Below, in pieces: positions 56,911 through 64,000 of a DNA stretch of 64,000 bases. The stretch is from assembly GCF_025561425.1 (NCBI RefSeq), contig NZ_CP094824.1, forward strand, positions 2,356,001 to 2,420,000, written 5' to 3'. Both the position numbers and the translations under genes were made by a program. The notes under the pieces were generated by a model. It made no database searches. It was not told where the DNA came from and saw only the letters and a list, made by a program, of their open reading frames with translations. The stretch is from Mammaliicoccus sciuri (lineage in GTDB: Bacteria > Bacillota > Bacilli > Staphylococcales > Staphylococcaceae). Position 1 is the stretch's first letter; the number at the start of each line of letters is the position of its first letter.

Positions 56911-57483
56911 TTATTGTATTGAAGTTTCAATTAATCCATATTTACCATCTTTACGTTTATACACGATGCTTGTTTCATCTGTTTCTGCATCAGTAAAGAT
57001 GTAAAAATCATGTCCTAGTAAGTTCATTTGTAATACTGCTTCTTCAGAATCCATTGGTTTCAAAGCAAATTGCTTAGAACGGATGATTTCAATTTCATTA
57101 TCGCTATCATTCTCTTCAACTTCTTCAGGTGCAGCTGAATCTGCACTTACTGCAAAGACATCTTTATCTCGCCCTTTGTCGCGATACTTTCTATTAACCT
57201 TTGTTTTGTACTTACGTACTTGTCTTTCGAGTTTGTTAGTTATTAAGTCGATTCCAGCATATAAATCTTCATGTCTTTCTTCAGCTCTTAAAGTAACATC
57301 TTTCAACGGAATAGTTACTTCAATTTTACTTCTAGAATTCTGATAAGTTTTGATTTTAACGTGGGCTATCGCCTCTGGGACATTAGTAAAATATCTTTCT
57401 AGTTTACTTACTTTGTCCTCAATATAATTTCTTATCGGATCAGTCACTGTGATGTTTTCACCATGAATTTCAAATCTGATCAT
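56911..57483 (-). CDS. hpf: ribosome hibernation-promoting factor, long
   Basis: 190 residues: an N-terminal S30AE/YfiA domain ([58 protein letters not shown]), an acidic linker, and the C-terminal dimerisation domain ([40 protein letters not shown]). The long form makes 100S ribosome dimers in stationary phase. Confidence 0.97.
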   Translation of the reverse strand: MIRFEIHGENITVTDPIRNYIEDKVSKLERYFTNVPEAIAHVKIKTYQNSRSKIEVTIPLKDVTLRAEERHEDLYAGIDLITNKLERQVRKYKTKVNRKYRDKGRDKDVFAVSADSAAPEEVEENDSDNEIEIIRSKQFALKPMDSEEAVLQMNLLGHDFYIFTDAETDETSIVYKRKDGKYGLIETSIQ

Positions 57484-57531
57484 AAAACACCGACTCCTTT
57501 AACGCTCAATTTCTCTTGTGTTTCTTCCTAC

Positions 57532-58224
57532 CTATATTTTATCATTATTTACTGCTCTTGCAAATGTTAAGGCATCTATTTTTCTGATTTTTCTAACAAA
57601 TAAAAGTTCCGCTAATCGATGAATTGTTAACCCTGTTGTATAAATATCATCTACGAGTAATATTCTCTCATTTTCAAAGTCTAAGTCCTTATTTATTTTA
57701 AATGGATTATGCTGAGATGACCTTTCTAATTTAGTTAATTCTGATTGCTTTTGCCTTTCTTCAGTTTCATAAATCTGTATATATTTAATTTTTTGATTAT
57801 CCAATACCGTTGTTACATGATCAAAAGTACGCTGCCCTAACTTATTAGGATGAATGGGTTCCGGAATAACATAATCATATTGCTTAAATAATTTCAGCGG
57901 CAATTGAAATACTTGATTAAGTGCAACATCCCCCTTTAACTTATATTGTTGTATGACCGCTTTGATAAGACCATCATAGTCATACAACGTATATAGTTGA
58001 TTAATTAATGGATATTTATTTGAAAGCCACTGACAATCTAAGCAATCCTCCTCTTCTTCAGACATTATTTTTAAACATCTTTTGCATCGTCTTGCTTCAT
58101 GATTAAATGTTAATTGATTGGCACATTGCTCACATATTATAGATTGCCTTGAAAAAAGATTTAACAAATCGATCACTTCATTGATATGATTTTGACAAAT
58201 TATGCACCTCTTCAAATTAACCAT
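57532..58224 (-). CDS. comFC: late competence protein ComFC
   Basis: 230 residues: N-terminal zinc-finger cysteines (CIICQNHI, CEQC, CKRCLKI, CLDC) and a phosphoribosyltransferase-like domain with the PRPP loop ILLVDDIYTTGLT. It acts with ComFA in single-strand DNA uptake during transformation. It overlaps the 3' part of the broken comFA by 13 bases. Intact itself, but translation may be affected because comFA is interrupted upstream. Confidence 0.93.
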   Translation of the reverse strand: MVNLKRCIICQNHINEVIDLLNLFSRQSIICEQCANQLTFNHEARRCKRCLKIMSEEEEDCLDCQWLSNKYPLINQLYTLYDYDGLIKAVIQQYKLKGDVALNQVFQLPLKLFKQYDYVIPEPIHPNKLGQRTFDHVTTVLDNQKIKYIQIYETEERQKQSELTKLERSSQHNPFKINKDLDFENERILLVDDIYTTGLTIHRLAELLFVRKIRKIDALTFARAVNNDKI

Positions 58225-58724
58225 CCTTTCTCTCGTGCTAAATCATTCATTTCAATAATTTCACGTTTCGCCTGTATCATATTTCGTGTGATACCTTCGT
58301 GATAACACAATACCTTGCCAGTTGGACAAGATAATTTTCGACCAACACGACCTGCAATTTGAATGATGGCACTACTTGTAAACTTTTCTGTATGCACGAT
58401 GACGATATCTAATTTTTCTAACGTAACGCCTCTTTCTAATATTGTCGTCGTAAACATAATGTCTATTTCATCATTTCTTAAACGCGTCACCTTTTCATGC
58501 CTCATTGCATCTTGACTGGATACATAATCAATTTTTGAAAAGTAACCTTGGAATACTTTAAATATTTGTTCCATATATTGAATATTATGATAGAAGACAA
58601 ATGTCTTTCTATTTTGTTCTATTTGAGATTTAAGAAACGCAAGTAACTTCTGATTGAGTTTATTTTCTTTAATGTTATTAAATTGAAATTCTGGAACTGG
58701 TAATGGATGTTTATGATATCGGTA
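58212..58724 (-). pseudogene. comFA: comFA, 3' part (split by IS)
   Basis: The C-terminal 170 or so codons of the ComFA helicase: PLPVPEFQFNN, the strand FVFYHNIQYMEQI, TTTILERGVTLEKLDIVIVH and IIQIAGRVGRKLSCPTGKV (motifs V and VI). It lacks a native start. The last three bases, GTA at 58722-58724, are one copy of the target duplication. Removing the IS and one copy joins codon for codon with the 5' part, giving an uninterrupted protein of 431 residues. Confidence 0.95.
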
Positions 58725-58750
58725 GTGACCCCCAAAAGTTAGAGTTTCCA

Positions 58751-59614
58751 TTATGCTATTAATTGGCTGGATTGAGTTCGGTATTGTACTGGACTTCGTC
58801 CAGCCAATTTTAATTTCAAACGTTCATTGTTATACCAATAGATGTAATCCTCAATTCTTCTTTTTAATGTTTCATAGTTAACAAGTTCTTCTCCATGATA
58901 CATTTCCTGCTTCATGATGCCAAAGAAATTCTCCATAGAAGCATTATCCGCACACGTCGCTTTACGTGACATACTTTGATAAATCCTTTGTTCCGATAAT
59001 CTTCTAATCCATGCATTATGCTGATAATGCCAACCTTGATCAGAATGTATCGTCGTACGATATGGAGCTTCATGCTTAATGATTGTAACTGCTTTATCCA
59101 ATGATTGAAGTACTAAGTCTAATGTTGGTCTTCTGGATATACCATAAGAAATGATTTCCCCATTGTATAAATCCATAATAGGGCTGAGATATAATTTTTG
59201 TTCTTCAGCACATTTAAATTCAGTGATATCTGTCACTAATTTTTGAAGTCGAATAGATGTATGGAATCTACGATTCAAGCGATTTTCAGCCACTTTACCA
59301 ACTGTACCTTTGTATGATTGATAGCGTGATTTACGTGTGAATTTTTGACATTTTAATCCTAGTTCTCGCATAATTCGTTGTACTTTCTTATGGTTAATGA
59401 GATAACCTTGATTTCTCAAAGCTAAATATATACGACGATAGCCGTATTTACCGTTGTGTTTTTGAAAAAGTTCAATGATCTTTTTCTTCCAACCTTTATC
59501 TAAATCTTCCTTTTGTAATTGTTTGGCATGGTAATGATAGGTTGCTTCTGGTATACCAACCTTTACTAAGATATCTTTTAATTTGAATCCTTCTTCTTTG
59601 AGTTCGAATGCCAC
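58751..59614 (-). CDS. IS3-family transposase OrfB
   Basis: 287 residues from a GTG at 59612-59614 if translated alone. As the fused OrfAB, the frame continues upstream through SRKAQAAVAFELKEEG after the shift. An HTH_21-type region (GKYGYRRIYLALRNQGYLIN) and the rve integrase core with the DDE triad: Asp in VTDITEF, Asp in IHSDQGWHYQ, Glu in SMENFFGIMKQEM. It carries out strand transfer. Confidence 0.95.
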   Translation of the reverse strand: MAFELKEEGFKLKDILVKVGIPEATYHYHAKQLQKEDLDKGWKKKIIELFQKHNGKYGYRRIYLALRNQGYLINHKKVQRIMRELGLKCQKFTRKSRYQSYKGTVGKVAENRLNRRFHTSIRLQKLVTDITEFKCAEEQKLYLSPIMDLYNGEIISYGISRRPTLDLVLQSLDKAVTIIKHEAPYRTTIHSDQGWHYQHNAWIRRLSEQRIYQSMSRKATCADNASMENFFGIMKQEMYHGEELVNYETLKRRIEDYIYWYNNERLKLKLAGRSPVQYRTQSSQLIA

Positions 59615-60129
59615 TGCTGCTTGTGCTTTTCTAGAAAGGCACTCGGATTCTCTCGAAAAGCGTTCAACTTTTTTAAATAAGCATTCTCTAATCGAAGATT
59701 TTCATTTTCTAGCTCTAACTCTTTTTCTCGTGATAGGTTTTGATTAGATTTCTTCTGTTTCTTCTTTTTCATGGGAGGTCGTCCTTTCGGCTTTTCGAGT
59801 CCTTCCACACCTTCTTTGTCATATATCTTTTTCCATCGCACAATAATAGATGGGGTATTTAGGCCAAATTTAATCGCTGTATCTTGGAAGGAATCGCCTG
59901 TTCTTTTCATATAGTTTAATACATTTATTTTGAATGTAACAGAATAAACTGTCTTTTTCTGTTTCTTTTTAATGCCATCTACACCGAATGATTGAAAGGC
60001 TTTTACCCATGTTCGTATAATAATTTTATCAGGTATATTATATTTTTTAGCTAATTTTCGATAACCATAATGGCCATCTAGATAATCTCTTACAACTTTC
60101 AACTTAAATTCATCACTATATTTTGTCAT
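59578..60129 (-). CDS. IS3-family OrfA (DNA-binding)
   Basis: 183 residues: two helix-turn-helix units (MTKYSDEFKLKVVRDYLDGH; FKINVLNYMKRTGDSFQDTA), a basic hinge GRPPMKKKKQKK and a leucine-zipper-like helix (REKELELENENLRLENAYLK), the IS150-type OrfA plan. The AAAAAAG slippery run encodes KK after this zipper. AGGGGGTG precedes the ATG and can be hidden in a hairpin with the IS end. Confidence 0.93.
   Translation of the reverse strand: MTKYSDEFKLKVVRDYLDGHYGYRKLAKKYNIPDKIIIRTWVKAFQSFGVDGIKKKQKKTVYSVTFKINVLNYMKRTGDSFQDTAIKFGLNTPSIIVRWKKIYDKEGVEGLEKPKGRPPMKKKKQKKSNQNLSREKELELENENLRLENAYLKKLNAFRENPSAFLEKHKQQWHSNSKKKDSN
59668..59674 (-). promoter_or_regulatory. programmed -1 frameshift site
   Basis: A AAA AAG on the minus strand near the end of orfA. 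Moving back one base opens the orfB frame (KKVERFSRESECLSRKAQ) without a stop, so the fused OrfAB transposase can be made as in other IS3 elements. Confidence 0.75.
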
Positions 60130-60179
60130 ATTAAAACACCCCCTAAAGTTAGTTTTTTTACTCTAACTTTAGGGGTGCA

Positions 60180-60965
60180 GTACCATCTTGCGGGGAGTTT
60201 AATTATTTGATTGTGATTAAATATAGAAAGGAGTTGCTTGTTAGGCGTTGCTGTTAAATAAATATGACTAGATTGTCCTGAAGAAGCTTTTCGAATGGTA
60301 TGCATCAGTTGATTATCCATTTCTAACGGAAATGCATCTACTTCATCAACGATAACCACATCAAAATGTCCATCATAGCGTATAAGTTGATGAACGGTCG
60401 ATACGACAAACGCACTGTTAAACTGAGCGAATTGTCCTTCATACATTAAATCAATGTGTTCATCTTTAAATGCGTTTATCAACCTTAAATAAACTTCTTT
60501 TACGACATCTACTCTTGGTGATACAACTGCAACATTCATACCGTTTTTTCGGGCTTGCGACATACCTTCAAATATCATTTCTGTTTTACCTGCACCTGTC
60601 ACAGCATGGAGTAATAAATGATCTTGCTTTAAAATAGCGTCTTTAATTTTAGAGGATGCGAGTTGTTGCTGTTCACTCAATTCAAAATCCAATTGATAAT
60701 GACATTTTGATGCTTCATGCAAACTCTCAATGACATAAATGTCTTTACAACTTTGAACTTTACCAAGTGCAATACAGTATCTGCAATAGGTTGTAATGTG
60801 CTCGCAATGGTGGCAAAAATACTGATAAAACAATGTTTGATCTTTGTTACCACACTGATTACAAATATATTTACCTTGAACTAAAGACACGCCAGGTTTA
60901 GTATATTTAACTCTTTCAGTCGTTATATCATTTAAATCTCGGCATATACGTCCGTATAATTTCAT
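60180..60965 (-). pseudogene. comFA: comFA, 5' part (split by IS)
   Basis: 262 codons from ATG 60963-60965 (GGAGG 5 nt upstream) to the Tyr codon at the insertion point. Zinc cysteines (CNQCGNKDQ, CHHCEH, CRYC), helicase motifs LHAVTGAGKTEMIFEG (Walker A), VVIVDEVDAFPL (Walker B) and IYLTATP (motif III) are intact. Translation runs 15 or so codons into the IS and stops. ComFA is the ATPase that helps pull in single-stranded DNA during competence, so this strain should be impaired in natural transformation unless the IS excises. Confidence 0.95.
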
Positions 60966-60976
60966 ACTAACCTCCA

Positions 60977-61011
60977 TAAAAAAAGCACAAAAAGCCTCGG
61001 CTTTTTGTGCT
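60977..61011 (-). terminator. terminator between degV gene and comFA
   Basis: AGCACAAAAAGCC/GGCTTTTTGTGCT (60984-60996 and 60999-61011), 13 bp with a 2-base centre, then TTTTTTTAT on the minus strand, running into the comFA ribosome site. comFA must use a separate promoter or attenuation. Confidence 0.9.
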
Positions 61012-61020
61012 GTAGTTATA

Positions 61021-61887
61021 TTATATACTTAAATCTAATTCGGTCGTTGTGAATCCTAAACCTAATGAACCTTCTCCTAAATGCGTCCCAATTACTGGTC
61101 CAAAATAACTCATAATAATTTGTGCATCAGGGAATTGTTCTTCAACTTGCGCTTTCCAAGAAAGTGCGGTCTCTTTATCATTTCCTTCAATAATAACAAT
61201 AGATAAGTTTTTATAACCTTCAACTTCTTTAGCTAATTGTTCTTCAATACGTTTCATTGCTCTTTTCTTTGTTCTCACTTTATCGTAAGGGACAATTTTT
61301 GTATCAACGAAGTGTAACAATGGTTTCACTTGTAACATCGTGCCGACTAATGCTTGTGCACTATTTAAGCGGCCACCTTTTTTCAAGTTATTTAAATCAT
61401 CTACTATGAAATATGCATTTGTATTTTGTTTCATATTCTCTAATTGTTCTAGAATGTTATCAATAACTGTCATACCTTGTTCGATAAGTTGAGCTGCTTT
61501 TAGAGCATAGAAGCCTTGTACTGAACAAGAGATTTCAGAATCAAATGCGTGTACGTTTATACCTTCTACCATATCGTTTAACGTCACAGCTGATTGATAT
61601 GTACCACTTATACCACTTGATAAGTGAACTGCAATCACATCTGTATATCCTTCGTCTCTCAAACTCTCAAGTAATTCCACATATTGACCCATAGCTGGTT
61701 GAGATGTTGTCGGTAATTGTTTTTCATTTCTCATTCTTTTATAGAAATCTTCTGTACTTATCTCTGACAATTCTTTATAAACTTCATCATTAAATATAAC
61801 ATTAAGCGCAATTGTTCTAATATTATATTTATCTATATAAGCTTGATCTAAATATGCTGTTGAATCTGTTATAACAGCAATCTTCAT
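61021..61887 (-). CDS. DegV-family fatty-acid-binding protein
   Basis: 288 residues: VITDSTAYLDQAYIDKYNI, PTTSQPAMGQYVELL, AVHLSSGISGTYQSAVT (the fatty-acid carboxyl-binding Ser/Thr loop), DLNNLKKGGRLNSAQALVG and SYFGPVIGTHLGEGSLGLGF. Such proteins (FakB) present a fatty acid to the kinase FakA. FakB1- or FakB2-type cannot be decided here. Confidence 0.93.
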   Translation of the reverse strand: MKIAVITDSTAYLDQAYIDKYNIRTIALNVIFNDEVYKELSEISTEDFYKRMRNEKQLPTTSQPAMGQYVELLESLRDEGYTDVIAVHLSSGISGTYQSAVTLNDMVEGINVHAFDSEISCSVQGFYALKAAQLIEQGMTVIDNILEQLENMKQNTNAYFIVDDLNNLKKGGRLNSAQALVGTMLQVKPLLHFVDTKIVPYDKVRTKKRAMKRIEEQLAKEVEGYKNLSIVIIEGNDKETALSWKAQVEEQFPDAQIIMSYFGPVIGTHLGEGSLGLGFTTTELDLSI

Positions 61888-61960
61888 AAAGTTATCCTCC
61901 TTGATTCTCTTCCATACTCATCATATCTAATTCTTGGTTATTTGAAAAGAAGTTTATAAA

Positions 61961-62476
61961 CTAAATTGCTGCCTGTGCCATTTTTGAAAATTTATATGTG
62001 CCGTCCTTTTTAACAAGCGTCACAACTTCGTTAAATGTTTTTTTCTCATCTTTACTTCCATTCTTAGGATGAGCTGTTGTTTCCACATTATAGAATACAA
62101 CCACTTGATCTTTTTTCTGTTCTAAAAACTTAATATTGGATATTTTTTTATCGAATTTATAACTTTTAAGTGTATCTTTCAACACTTTTTCTTCCTCTTT
62201 AACGTCTAGTTGTTTTGAATCTGTGTCGATTGTTTTAATGTAAGCTTCTACATCACCATCATTTAAAGACTTTCTATTTTTTTCAATAGCTTCTTTGACT
62301 GCTTTTTCAGTATCTTTATTTACTTGAATCGTATCTTTCGGATTTCCTTTTTCATCTAATAGAACACCTTGACTATCATCTGCTTTGTCAGTCGTTTGCT
62401 TTTCTTCTTCTTTTGACCCACAAGCAGCTAACACGATAGACAACACTAAGCACAACATCAATAATTTATTCTTCAA
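61961..62476 (-). CDS. lipoprotein of unknown function
   Basis: 171 residues from TTG 62474-62476, chosen because AAAGGA is 9 nt upstream and it gives a compact lipoprotein signal MKNKLLMLCLVLSIVLAACG (lipobox VLAAC). Then an Asp/Lys/Glu-rich linker and a cystatin/NTF2-like domain (DGDVEAYIKTIDTDSKQLDV, FYNVETTAHPKNGSKDEKKT, GTYKFSKMAQAAI). The domain type is common in Gram-positive lipoproteins with an SnoaL-like fold. Function unknown. Confidence 0.8.
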   Translation of the reverse strand: MKNKLLMLCLVLSIVLAACGSKEEEKQTTDKADDSQGVLLDEKGNPKDTIQVNKDTEKAVKEAIEKNRKSLNDGDVEAYIKTIDTDSKQLDVKEEEKVLKDTLKSYKFDKKISNIKFLEQKKDQVVVFYNVETTAHPKNGSKDEKKTFNEVVTLVKKDGTYKFSKMAQAAI

Positions 62477-62556
62477 TTCATACAATCCTTTCCCGACTAT
62501 TATCAATAGTATATAATAATCGTAACAGATTACGATGTAAAGGGAGAAGTATTAAC

Positions 62557-63207
62557 ATGGCAGAAGGACTAATTACAATCAAATCAGCACATGAAACTGA
62601 AATTGTCATTAATAAATCGAGATTTATCGCGAGTATTCATCCTGCAGAAACTGAAGATGAAGCGAAAGCATTCATACAACAAAAGAAAAAAGAACATCAT
62701 GATGCAACACATAATTGCTCTAGCTATGTTATCGGTCCTACAATGCTTATTCAAAAAGCAAATGATGATGGTGAACCATCAGGAACAGCAGGCGTGCCTA
62801 TGTTAGAAGTATTAAAAAAACAACAACTTCATAATGTTGTTGTTGTCGTTACAAGATATTTTGGTGGTATTAAATTAGGTGCAGGTGGATTAATACGTGC
62901 ATATGGAAGTGCAGTCAGCCAAGTTATTAAAGAAGTTGGCAGAATTATTTTATTAGATGCAATACCGTTTGAAGTAACATTAGACTATGATCAAACAGGA
63001 CGCTTCGAGCATGAGTTACAACAAACTGATTATCAACTAGTAGATACTGCATATACAGACAAAGTAACCTATACTATACATGTGATAGCATCAGAAGAAG
63101 AACCATTTATCGATTTCCTAAACGAAGTCAACCAAGGTAAGTACGAATTAAACAGACAAGATATCATCGCACTACCATTTCCATATAATAAAGAAGAAGA
63201 ACGCTAA
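62557..63207 (+). CDS. yigZ: YigZ/IMPACT family protein
   Basis: 216 residues: an N-terminal IMPACT/UPF0029 domain (SRFIASIHPAETEDEAKAFI, HNCSSYVIG, NDDGEPSGTAGVPMLEVL, VVVVTRYFGGIKLGAGGLIR) and a C-terminal ferredoxin-like DUF1949 domain. Probably modulates translation or binds RNA. Divergent from the lipoprotein gene. AAAGGGAG precedes the ATG. Confidence 0.95.
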   Translation: MAEGLITIKSAHETEIVINKSRFIASIHPAETEDEAKAFIQQKKKEHHDATHNCSSYVIGPTMLIQKANDDGEPSGTAGVPMLEVLKKQQLHNVVVVVTRYFGGIKLGAGGLIRAYGSAVSQVIKEVGRIILLDAIPFEVTLDYDQTGRFEHELQQTDYQLVDTAYTDKVTYTIHVIASEEEPFIDFLNEVNQGKYELNRQDIIALPFPYNKEEER

Positions 63208-63224
63208 TCGACATTAGCGTTCTT
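63197..63224. terminator. bidirectional terminator yigZ/tagO
   Basis: AAGAACGCTAAT/ATTAGCGTTCTT (63197-63208 and 63213-63224), 12 bp, with TTTTTTG on the plus side and TTCTTCTTTATT on the minus side. It overlaps both stop codons of the convergent genes. Confidence 0.93.
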
Positions 63225-64000
63225 TTTTGTACTTTGTTCTTGTTAATAAGTTTAATATTGGTCTGTAATTTGCATTTACGAGTCCTGTAAATTCTACGAT
63301 TAATTCTATTGTTATTAGTATCATTATAAACATCATTAATACGCCGTATGGTGGTGATAAATAAAGGATGACACTTGATATGCTGAATAATATGGCAATC
63401 ATATAAATTAATATGACGGTTTGCCTATGTGTATAGCCTAAATCTAATAATCTATGGTGTAAATGCGATTTATCTGCTTGAACGATAGATTGACGATTAT
63501 GTAGTCTACGTATTACTGCAAATAACATATCGATAAATGGTACTGCTAGTATAACCATTGGGAAGAATAGCGATATTAATGTAATGTTCTTAAATCCTAA
63601 TAGTGATAACACACCGATTATATAACCTAATAGTAATGCCCCACTGTCACCTAAGAATATTTTAGCAGGATGTGAGTTAAATACTAAGAATCCTAATAAT
63701 GATCCTATTAACACACTACATATCATCATGATAAATATGTTCTGCTGTAATATTGCGATAAATCCTATTGTTACTAAAGCGATACATGATATGCCTGAAG
63801 CTAAGCCATCTAAACCGTCTATTAAATTGATTGCATTCATTACTGCAACAACCCAGAATATTGTCATTGGAATACTAAAGATTCCAAATTCAATTACAAC
63901 ACCAAATGGTAATGTAATAAAATCTAATGTGACGTGGTTAAAAACGACGATTAAAGATACAGCAATTTGACCTGCTAATTTAACAAGTGGTTTCATATCA
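63214..64000 (-). CDS. tagO: TagO/MraY-family GlcNAc-1-P transferase (partial)
   Basis: The C-terminal about 260 residues of a polytopic membrane enzyme whose 5' end lies beyond the window. VMNAINLIDGLDGLASGISC carries the NxxxxxDGxDGL motif, followed by FLGDSGALLLGY and DKSHLHHRLLDLGYTHRQTV. This is the undecaprenyl-phosphate GlcNAc-1-phosphate transferase that starts wall teichoic acid synthesis. An internal Met near 63996 is probably not the start. Confidence 0.93.
   Translation of the reverse strand, partial: DMKPLVKLAGQIAVSLIVVFNHVTLDFITLPFGVVIEFGIFSIPMTIFWVVAVMNAINLIDGLDGLASGISCIALVTIGFIAILQQNIFIMMICSVLIGSLLGFLVFNSHPAKIFLGDSGALLLGYIIGVLSLLGFKNITLISLFFPMVILAVPFIDMLFAVIRRLHNRQSIVQADKSHLHHRLLDLGYTHRQTVILIYMIAILFSISSVILYLSPPYGVLMMFIMILITIELIVEFTGLVNANYRPILNLLTRTKYKKER

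Larger units (their letters stand above)
58725..60179 (-). mobile_element. IS3-family insertion sequence, IS150 group
   Basis: 1,455 bp inserted in comFA and flanked by GTA duplications (58722-58724 and 60180-60182). The ends are imperfect inverted repeats: GTGACCCCCAAAAGTTAGAG on the left, TGCACCCCTAAAGTTAGAGT read inward from the right. Two overlapping ORFs, orfA and orfB, share a -1 slippery AAAAAAG at 59668-59674. Both ORFs and the DDE residues are intact, so the element looks potentially active. Another inverted repeat lies between the right end and the orfA ribosome site. Confidence 0.95.

Overview
The window is a piece of a low-GC Gram-positive chromosome. Its gene order (tagO, yigZ, degV, comFA/comFC, hpf, secA, prfB, csbA, uvrBA, hprK, lgt, trxB, rapZ, yvcK, whiA, clpP, gapR, gapA, pgk, tpiA, gpmI, eno, secG, rnr, smpB, ssrA) is that of the Staphylococcaceae. 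A c551-type cytochrome lipoprotein next to prfB is more in keeping with an oxidase-positive lineage (Mammaliicoccus, i.e. the former Staphylococcus sciuri group, or Macrococcus) than with S. aureus. That species-level placement is inference.

Positions 1-21,366 are the integrase-side part of a siphovirus prophage inserted at the 3' end of ssrA (tmRNA). The other end lies beyond position 1. From the host junction inward: integrase (20,264-21,313, +); a cargo segment with a HEPN-type protein and a CPBP membrane protease (18.1-20.2 kb); a lysogeny module (15.6-18.0 kb, +) with an XRE repressor, an ImmA/IrrE-type partner, a membrane DUF4352-like protein and a chimeric ORF joining the integrase N-terminus to an S24 peptidase domain; a divergent promoter region (15.46-15.61 kb); then, on the minus strand, Cro, antirepressor, many small early genes, a recombination/replication set (Gp157, ERF annealing protein, SSB, HNHc-type nuclease, DnaD-like replisome organizer), the late activator RinA, and an HNH - TerS - TerL - portal - protease - capsid packaging module cut by the window edge. 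Four small plus-strand genes interrupt the minus-strand early operon, and several tiny early ORFs look frameshifted.

Positions 21,366-36,200 hold ssrA, smpB, rnr, a carboxylesterase and secG, then an EPSP-synthase paralogue and repeat-rich spacer between secG and eno (a position where staphylococci normally have nothing), then the glycolytic operon gapR-gapA-pgk-tpiA-gpmI-eno read from a promoter with a GapR/CggR-type operator, a glutaredoxin-like gene, tRNA-Arg(CCG) and clpP behind a CtsR box.

Positions 36,200-64,000 hold whiA, yvcK, rapZ, trxB, a TPR protein, an acetyltransferase, lgt, hprK, uvrA, uvrB, csbA, an HD hydrolase, a ResA-like thioredoxin, a LysM protein with a cysteine-less CHAP-like tail, the cytochrome, prfB (with its programmed frameshift), secA, hpf, comFC, comFA split by an IS3-family (IS150-group) element with a 3-bp target duplication, a DegV protein, a lipoprotein, yigZ and the 3' part of tagO. 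The comFA insertion leaves both halves otherwise open and in frame, so the loss of this competence helicase looks recent.

The most unusual material is in the prophage: an orphan S24 protease domain carrying an integrase N-terminal tag, and a HEPN + CPBP cargo cassette bounded by an exactly duplicated terminator and a duplicated integrase 5' end.
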